Source: Lachnospiraceae bacterium UBA3282 (lineage in GTDB: Bacteria > Bacillota > Clostridia > Lachnospirales > Lachnospiraceae). From it: a stretch of DNA of 8,470 bases. Below, one piece after another: positions 1 through 5,345 of this stretch (the stretch's first letter is position 1; every line of letters begins with the position of its first letter). The notes below the pieces were generated by a model, which saw only the letters and a program-made list of their open reading frames with translations, was not told the origin of the DNA and did no database searches. The stretch lies in contig DETS01000098.1 in NCBI GenBank assembly GCA_002361735.1, positions 1 through 8,470 on the forward strand, given 5' to 3'. Made by a program: the position numbers and the translations under genes.

Positions 1-810
1 GATTGCGGAACACAAATCGGCTATCTGGACGGAGAAACGGATAACAGGGTGTGTGAATACAAAGATTATGCAACAGACGAGTGGATTGCCAGTTACCTTA
101 CCGTAGATGGTGGTGCAATGTTGTGTAAGGAAGTAAGCGTCACCGAAATTCCGGATGGTCTTATCTCAGAATATGAGTGGAATTCTCCGGAAATAGTGAA
201 ATTGCGTGCAAAATACCCGGAATACTTTGCGCTTGGAACCTTCAAGGGGCTGGAGGTTTATGTTTGGCAAATGGCAGAGGGAAACTATTGTTTTGGACTA
301 ATGCAGGGAACCAACTGTGAGAAAACTTTGGAAGAGAAGATGGCATTAAAAGGTGCGACAGCAGAGGAAATGGCATTGATTTTGTCTACTTTTGATATAG
401 AAGACAGAGATATTTTTGTGATTCCGTGGCAGAATCCCATTTCCGGTTATATGGTTACGGATGATACGGTGAAAGATCCGGAATATATAGGCAATATACG
501 AATGATGCTGGGACTGGACTTGGATGAAGAACAACTGCCTGAACCGGAAGAAGATGATGTAATGTATGACAAAATCCCGATGGTAAGAGTGAACGGTAAA
601 TTATATTATGATACAGGGAAAGAAAGCACGGTTGAGGGACGCTGCGGTAATATGGACGGAGAGATAACGTCAACTGTCGATGGAACCGAAATTCCGACAG
701 AAGATAACCAATCTAATTTTGGAAGCGGATTTGGTTATCAGTATGGGGCAGACGATACGATAGAGATTTATATGAATGAAAAGTGGGTTGTCTTTGAATA
801 CCGCCCATAG
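1..810 (+). CDS. Uncharacterised protein, 5'-truncated by the window edge
   Basis: The reading frame is open from the first base, so the gene starts upstream. The GTG codon at 49 has no well-spaced Shine-Dalgarno and is probably an internal valine. The visible 269 residues are acidic and soluble, with no membrane segment. The middle contains an EYEWNSPEIVKLRAKYPEYF stretch and an acidic linker (LPEPEEDD). The last ~75 residues, from KIPMVRVNGKLYYDTG through GRCGNMDGEITSTVDG to YMNEKWVVFEYRP, form a compact module. I recall this module from the C-termini of clostridial secreted proteins and BlaR1/M56-like sensors, a memory-based link that is not demonstrated here. If it holds, the lost N-terminus could carry a signal peptide, a lipobox or a membrane peptidase domain. 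The reaction or partner cannot be stated. The gene is fairly AT-rich and is followed by a hairpin at 866-894. Confidence 0.7.
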   Translation, partial: DCGTQIGYLDGETDNRVCEYKDYATDEWIASYLTVDGGAMLCKEVSVTEIPDGLISEYEWNSPEIVKLRAKYPEYFALGTFKGLEVYVWQMAEGNYCFGLMQGTNCEKTLEEKMALKGATAEEMALILSTFDIEDRDIFVIPWQNPISGYMVTDDTVKDPEYIGNIRMMLGLDLDEEQLPEPEEDDVMYDKIPMVRVNGKLYYDTGKESTVEGRCGNMDGEITSTVDGTEIPTEDNQSNFGSGFGYQYGADDTIEIYMNEKWVVFEYRP

Positions 811-865
811 TCAGTGAAATTAACGGCTATTTTGCAACTTGAGATAATACGGAGGATAAAAGATT

Positions 866-894
866 GAAAAATCACACTGATGTGATGATTTTTC
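866..894 (+). terminator. AT-rich hairpin, probable terminator of the first gene
   Basis: GAAAAATCA (866-874) pairs perfectly with TGATTTTTC (886-894). Inside it CAC pairs with GTG around a TGAT tetraloop, leaving one bulged A. That gives 12 bp ending in five U residues on the + strand and an equivalent U-run on the other strand. It lies 55 bases after the preceding stop, as expected for an intrinsic, possibly bidirectional, terminator. The stem is poor in G-C pairs, and it overlaps a possible TTG start at 864, so a leader-control role is also possible. Confidence 0.45.
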
Positions 895-929
895 ATTCGC
901 GAGTTTGTGGCTCCGGCATGGAGGTAACA

Positions 930-1328
930 ATGAGCAATATCGTAATTTTAGGCGGAAGCATGAGAAAAGGCGGCAATACAGATCTGCTTGCACAGGCATT
1001 TGCAGAAGGAGCGCGCAAAAATAATGTTGTAGAAATCGTATCGCCGGTATATTTTTACGGTATCAGCGCGCAGCTGAAAGCGGTGATCGACAGATTACAT
1101 ACGCCTATGAGAAATGAGTTTTCAATCAAGAAACTAGCTCTGTTGCTGGTCGGGGCGGCACAACTGCCTGAATTATTTGATGCGATCATATTGCAGTATC
1201 AATTGATATTAAATTTTTTCCATTTAGAGGATGCAGGCATGGTACTTGTGAGAGGCGTTAGGGATAAAGGGGATATCAAAGAGAATCCGGCTTTGAAGGA
1301 AGCTTACGATTTGGGAGCGTCTATATAA
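930..1328 (+). CDS. NAD(P)H-dependent FMN oxidoreductase (flavodoxin fold), internally shortened
   Basis: The start is ATG at 930, preceded by GGAGGTAAC at 920-928. An in-frame TTG at 864 with its own GGAGG would add 22 residues. The 132-residue product begins with strand 1 and the FMN phosphate loop (IVILGGSMRKGGNTD, residues ~4-18). It then jumps at about residue 37 to SPVYFYGISAQLKAVIDRL, the flavin-ring loop normally found near residue 80-85 of this family. The rest of the family C-terminus (KKLALLLVGAA, ELFDAI, LEDAGMVLVRGV) is intact. Relatives are typically ~175-185 residues. The missing ~45-50 residues would hold strand 2, helix 2 and the usual Cys-containing C-x-x-C segment. The deletion keeps the frame and no stops are seen, so a protein may be made, but the Rossmann-like core lacks a strand and is probably inactive. 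It could equally be a young pseudogene. The family role is flavin-linked reduction of quinones, iron or unknown acceptors. Confidence 0.75.
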   Translation: MSNIVILGGSMRKGGNTDLLAQAFAEGARKNNVVEIVSPVYFYGISAQLKAVIDRLHTPMRNEFSIKKLALLLVGAAQLPELFDAIILQYQLILNFFHLEDAGMVLVRGVRDKGDIKENPALKEAYDLGASI

Positions 1329-1364
1329 AAGAGATGTAGAATATTTCATTTTTTTTGCATCCCT

Positions 1365-1401
1365 TTGTTCATGTGATCCGTTATATATAATAGTTACTAT
1401 T
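1365..1401 (+). promoter_or_regulatory. Candidate promoter with overlapping 13-base palindrome and no obvious gene
   Basis: A perfect TATAAT (1386-1391) overlaps the palindrome AATAGT-T-ACTATT (1389-1401). TTGTTC (1365-1370) is the best -35, with a short 15-base spacer, so the promoter is approximate. A palindrome over the -10 is typical of a repressor operator. The sequence resembles the TAGTTACTA-like sites I associate with redox/HxlR-type regulators next to flavodoxin genes, which is inference. Only a short, unconvincing frame follows before the next promoter at 1522. The rest of 1329-1612 holds a T8 run (1349-1356) and the tetR control region. Confidence 0.4.
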
Positions 1402-1521
1402 TTCGGAAAGCATGGGGCGTGGATCATAAAATGGAAAAAGGGAGAAGACCAAAGAAAAAGAGAAAATGGACCGCAGGATCTATCCCGACTTGCAGGAAAT
1501 TGAGTATTTTGGGAAAAGACC

Positions 1522-1550
1522 TTGACGAATCCTAAAATCCGTTGTATGAT
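1522..1550 (+). promoter_or_regulatory. Promoter of the TetR gene
   Basis: TTGACG (1522-1527) and TATGAT (1545-1550) are separated by exactly 17 bases, close to the sigma-A consensus. The predicted transcription start, near 1556-1558, falls inside the palindromic operator that follows, so repressor binding would block initiation. Confidence 0.8.
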
Positions 1551-1554
1551 ACAA

Positions 1555-1571
1555 ACATACCGCCGGTATGT
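1555..1571 (+). promoter_or_regulatory. TetR-type operator 1 (perfect palindrome)
   Basis: ACATACCG-C-CGGTATGT is a perfect 8+1+8 palindrome immediately downstream of the -10 of the tetR promoter. A near copy precedes the exporter gene at 2311-2327. Palindromes of this size and position are typical sites for TetR-family dimers, so this is most likely the autorepression site of the adjacent regulator. Confidence 0.8.
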
Positions 1572-1612
1572 AAAAAGTAAATTGCTTTGCAATTAACTTA
1601 GGAGGGATAACC

Positions 1613-2266
1613 GTGGCGCGCAATAAATATCCCGAAGAAACCGTGAATCTGATCCTTGAGACCGCGACGCGGTTGTTTGTCCAAAAGGGCTATGAGCACA
1701 CTTCCATACAGGACATTATCAACAACCTCGGAGGATTGAGTAAGGGGGCGATCTATCACCACTTCAAATCCAAAGAGGAAATACTCGTTGCCGTGACAAA
1801 CAGGTTGGCGGAAGAATCTAATAAAAAACTCTTTGAGATTAAAAACCGCACTGATATGACAGGTCTGGAAAAGCTCAAAAAACTTCTCACCGATTCGCTG
1901 AACCGGCCTGTTCATGACAGCATTTTTTCTGCCGCGCCGAATATCAAATCAAGCCCTGCGCTTGTTTACAGCATTTTGATGGAGTCTGTTGACACTGTCG
2001 CGCATCAGGATGTCCTGCCTATCATCAGACAGGGAATCGAGGACGGCTCCATTCAGGTCGAATATCCGGAAGAACTTGCGGAGCTTGTCATGCTTGTGGG
2101 AAACATATGGCTTAACCCGATGATCTTTGACGACAATCCCGACGGGATTTACAGAAAATGCGTGATGTACGATAAAATGCTGCGGGGGTTCGGATTGGAT
2201 ATTTTCGACGAGAGTATGTTTGAAAGATTCCGCAGGCTCACAGAGATGTATTGTAAAAATAAGTAA
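1613..2266 (+). CDS. TetR/AcrR-family transcriptional repressor
   Basis: The start is GTG at 1613, with AGGAGG at 1600-1605. The 217-residue product has the family layout. The N-terminal helix-turn-helix (about residues 30-51) includes TSIQDIINNL, then LSKGAIYHHFKSKEEIL, the near-invariant Y-x-H-F recognition helix and its follow-on. A larger, divergent all-helical ligand-binding and dimerisation domain fills residues ~60-217. Its ligand cannot be read from sequence. The gene sits directly upstream of an MFS exporter. Matching palindromes precede both genes, so it most likely represses itself and the exporter until a toxic small molecule binds. A hairpin terminator follows the stop. Family identification is secure. 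The drug-responsive role is inferred from context. Confidence 0.92.
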   Translation: MARNKYPEETVNLILETATRLFVQKGYEHTSIQDIINNLGGLSKGAIYHHFKSKEEILVAVTNRLAEESNKKLFEIKNRTDMTGLEKLKKLLTDSLNRPVHDSIFSAAPNIKSSPALVYSILMESVDTVAHQDVLPIIRQGIEDGSIQVEYPEELAELVMLVGNIWLNPMIFDDNPDGIYRKCVMYDKMLRGFGLDIFDESMFERFRRLTEMYCKNK

Positions 2267-2271
2267 AGATT

Positions 2272-2301
2272 TTTTCTGTCCTTTTCGGGCAGAAAATTTT
2301 T
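2272..2301 (+). terminator. Intrinsic terminator between tetR and the exporter
   Basis: TTTTCTGTCC (2272-2281) pairs with GGGCAGAAAA (2287-2296), allowing one G-U pair around a TTTTC loop, and is followed by TTTTT (2297-2301). It begins 6 bases after the tetR stop and lies before operator 2. It should therefore uncouple exporter expression from tetR, at least partly. Confidence 0.65.
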
Positions 2302-2308
2302 AATCAAT

Positions 2309-2329
2309 ATACATACCGACGGTAGGTAT
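2309..2329 (+). promoter_or_regulatory. TetR-type operator 2 in front of the exporter
   Basis: ATACATACCG-A-CGGTAGGTAT is a 10+1+10 inverted repeat with one mismatched pair. Its left half, ACATACCG, is identical to operator 1. It lies 20 bases upstream of the exporter start. TATACA (2308-2313) could be a -10 overlapped by the site, although no good -35 is seen. Repression of the exporter by the adjacent TetR protein is the simplest reading. Confidence 0.72.
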
Positions 2330-2348
2330 TAAAAGAATGGAGGTAAAA

Positions 2349-3593
2349 ATGAACAAACTTTTTAGACGTGATTTTACAATGGTAGTGATCGGTCAGATCA
2401 TCTCGCTTTTCGGCAATGCCATCCTGCGCTTTGCTCTGCCGCTTTACCTGCTTCGCGAGACAAATTCCTCGTCCCTTTTCGGCGCGGTAACAGCCTGTTC
2501 TTTTATCCCAATGGTGATCTTTTCTCTTTTTGGGGGAGTGATTGCCGACAGAAAAAATAAGCGCAATATTATGGTGGCGCTTGACTTTACGACAGCGGCA
2601 GTTATTTTAGCATTCAGTTTTGCGCTGGGAAAAGTTTTGCTTGTTCCTCTGATGATAGCGGTGCTGATGATACTGTACGGCATTTCCGGGATTTATCAGC
2701 CGGCTGTTCAGGCAAGCATACCGCTGATTGTGGAAAAGCAATTTCTCATGCAGGGCAATGCGGTGATCAATATGGTAAGCACCCTTGCGGGTCTGCTGGG
2801 ACCGGTTATCGGCGGCGTTCTGTTTGGTGCGTTCGGGATTATGCCCATTCTGTTTATCAGTGTCGGCTGCTTTGTTTTTTCGGCGCTTATGGAAATTTTT
2901 ATCCGTATCCCCTTTACAAAAAATACCGACGGCAAAAGCATTTTGGCTGCGGTGAGTTCCGATCTGGCGGACAGCTTTCGATTTATCAAAAATGAAAAGC
3001 CGATTTTCCTTTCGGTATTGGGGATACTTGCGCTGTTCAATCTTATTTTGTCGGCAATGATGATAGTGGGTATCCCTGTCGTAGTGGTGCAGATTTTGGG
3101 AATGTCCGACACCGCTATCGGAATCACGCAGGGCGCAATGGGTCTGGGAGGGCTTGCAGGGGGAATCATCGCGGGCGCGGCAGCGGAAAAAATCCGTCTC
3201 AAAAACGGCTATGTATTTTTGATCATATGCTCACTGGCGGCGGTTTTTATGGGAATCTCCGTTTTGGAAGCCGTACCGGAAAATATCGGATATTTCATAG
3301 TAACCGCCGTAAGTTTCGGTGCGATGTGCGCTTCCACAATGTTTAGTGTGTCTATGATGACAGCGGTGCAGCAGCAAACGCCGCCTCATTTTCTCGGCAA
3401 AATCATGGCTGTGATCATTGCCGTGTCAAGCTGTTCCCAGCCTGTGGGACAGGCGGTTTACGGCGTGCTGTTTGATGTTTTTGCCGACAAACCGTATTTG
3501 GTAATGATGGGAGCCGCGATTTTGGCTATGGTGGTTTCGGTGTACTCTAAAAAGGTCTTTGCGGTCCTGGAAAAGGAATCCACCGTAAAATAG
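2349..3593 (+). CDS. MFS transporter, drug (macrolide-type) efflux family
   Basis: The start at 2349 has GGAGG (2339-2343) 5 bases upstream. An ATG at 2337 overlaps that site and is less likely. The 414-residue product is strongly hydrophobic, with about 12 predicted membrane helices in two halves. It has the MFS signature loop after helix 2 (GGVIADRKNKRNIM, a motif A variant of G-x-x-x-D-R-x-x-R). A second, weaker version, GGIIAGAAAEKIRLKNG, lies in the C-terminal half. Overall form and length fit the MefA/MFS_3 group of proton-driven exporters, with family-like blocks such as SIPLIVEKQFLMQGNAVINM and GLLGPVIGG. It probably exports a toxic small molecule from the cytoplasm across the plasma membrane. 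The upstream TetR gene and shared operator suggest induction by that substrate. The substrate itself is not predictable. No clear terminator follows. Confidence 0.9.
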   Translation: MNKLFRRDFTMVVIGQIISLFGNAILRFALPLYLLRETNSSSLFGAVTACSFIPMVIFSLFGGVIADRKNKRNIMVALDFTTAAVILAFSFALGKVLLVPLMIAVLMILYGISGIYQPAVQASIPLIVEKQFLMQGNAVINMVSTLAGLLGPVIGGVLFGAFGIMPILFISVGCFVFSALMEIFIRIPFTKNTDGKSILAAVSSDLADSFRFIKNEKPIFLSVLGILALFNLILSAMMIVGIPVVVVQILGMSDTAIGITQGAMGLGGLAGGIIAGAAAEKIRLKNGYVFLIICSLAAVFMGISVLEAVPENIGYFIVTAVSFGAMCASTMFSVSMMTAVQQQTPPHFLGKIMAVIIAVSSCSQPVGQAVYGVLFDVFADKPYLVMMGAAILAMVVSVYSKKVFAVLEKESTVK

Positions 3594-3608
3594 AATGTTT
3601 TATAAGTT

Positions 3609-3638
3609 TTTACATTTTTGGAGATGATATGCTATAAT
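3609..3638 (+). promoter_or_regulatory. Strong extended -10 promoter for the YbaK-like gene
   Basis: TTTACA (3609-3614) is followed after 18 bases by a perfect TATAAT (3633-3638), preceded by TGC, which makes an extended -10. The predicted transcription start, near 3644-3647, lies within the first bases of a hairpin (3641-3673). Confidence 0.82.
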
Positions 3639-3640
3639 GA

Positions 3641-3680
3641 GCGTTGGCAGGAACCGCTGTTTTCTGCCGGCGTTTTATTT
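3641..3680 (+). terminator. 5'-end hairpin plus T-rich run, possible attenuator
   Basis: GCGTTGGCAG (3641-3650) pairs with CTGCCGGCGT (3664-3673), with seven Watson-Crick pairs (GC and GGCAG on the left arm) and three G-U pairs, around a 13-base loop. TTTTATTT (3673-3680) follows. The form is that of an intrinsic terminator, but it sits at the very start of the predicted transcript rather than after a gene. It may terminate early, act as an attenuator, or protect the mRNA 5' end. An alternative AGCG (3640-3643) with CGCT (3655-3658) pairing would compete with the base of the stem. Confidence 0.5.
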
Positions 3681-3711
3681 TGAGATATTTTATGACATGG
3701 AGGAGAAAATC

Positions 3712-4179
3712 ATGGCAATCGAAAGAGTAAAAACCTATTTTAAACAGTTTGGCATGGAAGATAAGATTCAGGAATTTGACGTCTCCAGTGCCACGGTGGA
3801 ACTGGCGGCTGCCGCCCTTTCCTGCGAGCCTGCAAGGATAGCGAAGACGCTGTCCTTTATGGTGGACGGAAATGCTCTGCTGATCGTGGCGGCAGGGGAT
3901 GTGAAGATTGATAACCACAAGTACAAGGAGCAGTTTCATACAAAGGCAAAGATGCTGACACCGCAGGAGGCGGAGACACTTGTGGGACATGCCGTGGGCG
4001 GCGTTTGCCCGTTTGCGGTAAACGAGGGTGTGAAGGTGTATCTGGACGAGTCGTTGAAACGCTTTGAGACGGTATTTCCTGCCTGCGGCAGCTCCAACAG
4101 CGCGATTGAACTGACAATTCCGGAATTGGAGAAGTATTCCGGGTCTGCGGGTTGGGTGGATGTAGGCAAAGGATATTAA
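3712..4179 (+). CDS. ybaK: YbaK/EbsC-family aminoacyl-tRNA deacylase
   Basis: The start is ATG at 3712, with GGAGGAG (3699-3705) 6 bases upstream. The resulting 155 residues match the family's usual length. The YbaK/ProRS-associated domain spans nearly the whole protein. Recognisable parts are the ARIAKTLSFMV segment (about residues 42-52), carrying the conserved catalytic-site lysine, and KIDNHKYKEQF. Further on come the GGVCPFAVNEGVKVYLDESL block and the C-terminal CGSSNSAIELTIPELEKYSG block. Family members hydrolyse mischarged tRNA, classically Cys-tRNA(Pro) or Ala-tRNA(Pro), in the cytoplasm as a translation quality-control step. Which mischarged tRNA this one edits cannot be told from sequence. 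It appears monocistronic, with its own strong promoter and an unusual hairpin leader, and shares no obvious function with its neighbours. Confidence 0.9.
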   Translation: MAIERVKTYFKQFGMEDKIQEFDVSSATVELAAAALSCEPARIAKTLSFMVDGNALLIVAAGDVKIDNHKYKEQFHTKAKMLTPQEAETLVGHAVGGVCPFAVNEGVKVYLDESLKRFETVFPACGSSNSAIELTIPELEKYSGSAGWVDVGKGY

Positions 4180-4209
4180 ATAATGCTCTTTCCATGAGAA
4201 AATTTATAG

Positions 4210-4215
4210 TACAAT
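4210..4215 (+). promoter_or_regulatory. Weak candidate -10 for the dehydrogenase gene
   Basis: TACAAT (4210-4215) lies 58 bases before the dehydrogenase start. The best -35 at 17-base spacing is TCTTTC (4187-4192), which is poor. No terminator is evident after the ybaK stop, so read-through from ybaK is possible as well. Confidence 0.3.
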
Positions 4216-4272
4216 AACGAAATGATTCCGCTCGCATATGATATCGTAATCTTTTATTTTGAGGATAAGAAT

Positions 4273-5178
4273 ATGGATCGGATTCATCAGTTTTTGTGTG
4301 AAGAAAAGGAAAAGGGAAAAGAGAGCGACTATGCGTTCCCGCCGCAGCACCAGAACAGACAGCCCGGCTTTGAGTATGTCATGCAGCCGCTTCCCGCTTC
4401 GGAATGCGGAAAGCAGTGCAGAAAATTGGAAAATAAGGTAGCCTTGATCACGGGCGGAGACAGCGGGATCGGCAGAGCCGTTGCCTATGATTTTGTGAAG
4501 GAAGGCGCATCGGTCGTTATCGTCTATTACGACGAGGAAGTTGATGCCGGAGAGACGGTAGAAAGAATCAGGGAATTGGGCGGAGAATGCCTGCTTTTGT
4601 GTGGTGATCTAAAGAATCCGGGCTTTGCGGGCCATTGTGTGGATAAAACAATAGAACGCTTTGGGAAACTGGATATTTTGGTAAACAACCATGCCATGCA
4701 GTTCATTCACAGAAGCATTCTGGATATTCCCCACGAGGAATTGGAATTTATATTCAGGAATAATGTATTTTCTTTCTTTTATCTGATCCAATCTGCACTG
4801 CCTCACATGAAAAAAGGGGCAAGCATCATCAATACCACTTCGGTGACTGCCTATGAGGGGAATAAGGATTTGATTGACTACAGCACGACGAAAGGCGCGA
4901 TCGTGGCATTGACCAGATCGTTGTCCCTGTCATTGGCGGAAAAAGGAATCCGAGTCAACGGGGTTGCGCCGGGACCGATCTGGACGCCGCTGATTCCCGC
5001 TTCTTATTCAGCCGAGGAGGTTGCAACCTTCGGCAAGAAAACTTCCCATGTTCCCATGGACAGGGCGGGACAGCCGTGCGAAGTGTCGCCGTGCTACGTA
5101 TTTCTTGCGTCCGATGACGCCAGTTATATGACAGGACAGGTGCTGCATCCGAACGGCGGGACAATCGTGGGCTCATAG
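4273..5178 (+). CDS. Short-chain dehydrogenase/reductase (YghA / general stress type)
   Basis: ATG at 4273 follows GAGG at 4261-4264. An in-frame ATG at 4222 has no ribosome site. The 301-residue product has a ~50-residue N-terminal extension with FPPQHQNRQPGFEYVMQPLP, typical of the YghA and B. subtilis YdaD/YhdF branch of the SDR superfamily. A Rossmann domain follows, with nucleotide-binding TGGDSGIG (60-67) and the structural NNHA (138-141, in place of the usual NNAG). The catalytic residues are Ser190, Tyr203 and Lys207 (YSTTK). The cofactor-closing GPIWTPL and C-terminal SYMTGQVLHPNGG are present. It should be a soluble NAD(P)(H)-dependent oxidoreductase acting on an alcohol, aldehyde or sugar. 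The substrate is unknown, and the stress link rests on relatives only. A clear terminator ends the unit. Confidence 0.92.
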   Translation: MDRIHQFLCEEKEKGKESDYAFPPQHQNRQPGFEYVMQPLPASECGKQCRKLENKVALITGGDSGIGRAVAYDFVKEGASVVIVYYDEEVDAGETVERIRELGGECLLLCGDLKNPGFAGHCVDKTIERFGKLDILVNNHAMQFIHRSILDIPHEELEFIFRNNVFSFFYLIQSALPHMKKGASIINTTSVTAYEGNKDLIDYSTTKGAIVALTRSLSLSLAEKGIRVNGVAPGPIWTPLIPASYSAEEVATFGKKTSHVPMDRAGQPCEVSPCYVFLASDDASYMTGQVLHPNGGTIVGS

Positions 5179-5208
5179 AAATACAATATGATGCAGATTA
5201 AGCGTGTG

Positions 5209-5240
5209 AAAGGCTATGGACATTTTGTCGGTAGCCTTTT
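5209..5240 (+). terminator. Intrinsic terminator of the dehydrogenase gene
   Basis: AAAGGCTA (5209-5216) pairs with TAGCCTTT (5232-5239). The stem extends inward through GAC/GTC around a short T-rich loop, with one mismatch, and the 3' arm ends in a T-run. It lies 30 bases after the stop and separates this unit from the signalling operon. Confidence 0.75.
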
Positions 5241-5254
5241 ATCATGAGAAAAGA

Positions 5255-5289
5255 TTTCATTCCTTTTCAAGCAGGGTTTCGTTCCTTTA
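5255..5289 (+). promoter_or_regulatory. Pair of 22-bp-spaced direct repeats, candidate LytTR binding site
   Basis: TTTCATTCCTTTT (5255-5267) and TTTCGTTCCTTTA (5277-5289) are 13-base direct repeats differing at two positions, with a start-to-start distance of 22 bp (two helical turns). The second ends 3 bases before the -35 of the following promoter. LytTR-domain regulators are known to bind as dimers to direct repeats of about this spacing just upstream of -35. Because the downstream gene encodes such a regulator, autoactivation is likely. Confidence 0.65.
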
Positions 5290-5292
5290 CGG

Positions 5293-5321
5293 CTGACAGC
5301 ATCGGATTATGTCGATATAAT
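5293..5321 (+). promoter_or_regulatory. Promoter of the LytTR two-component operon
   Basis: CTGACA (5293-5298) and a perfect TATAAT (5316-5321) are 17 bases apart, close to consensus. The start codon of the response regulator lies about 25 bases downstream, giving a short leader. The direct repeats at 5255-5289 abut the -35. Confidence 0.82.
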
Positions 5322-5345
5322 AAAAAAGAATTGTAGGTGATCAGA

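Noticed and set aside
49..51. GTG at 49 as the true start of the first gene
   Set aside because: The frame stays open to base 1, and the nearest GGAG lies 14 bases upstream, too far. The gene is better read as truncated by the window edge.
1431..1535. Short + strand frames (a 34-codon frame from ATG 1431, and another from ATG 1466) in the gap before tetR
   Set aside because: Lys/Arg-rich or unrecognisable, with only a weak purine-rich upstream stretch and no family match I can name. It may be a gene relic but cannot be supported as a gene.
1580..1594. AATTGC-TTT-GCAATT small hairpin in the tetR leader
   Set aside because: A 6-bp AT-rich stem with a 3-base loop and no sign of a regulatory role beyond chance. 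The ribosome site lies outside it.
2708..3202. Long open frame on the - strand inside the exporter gene (164 codons)
   Set aside because: It is wholly within the well-supported MFS gene. Its translation is a Pro/Ile/Thr-rich shadow with no ribosome binding site or family motif.
3857..4237. - strand frames across the ybaK gene
   Set aside because: The + strand product is a complete YbaK-family protein. The antisense frames are Pro/Ser-rich shadows.
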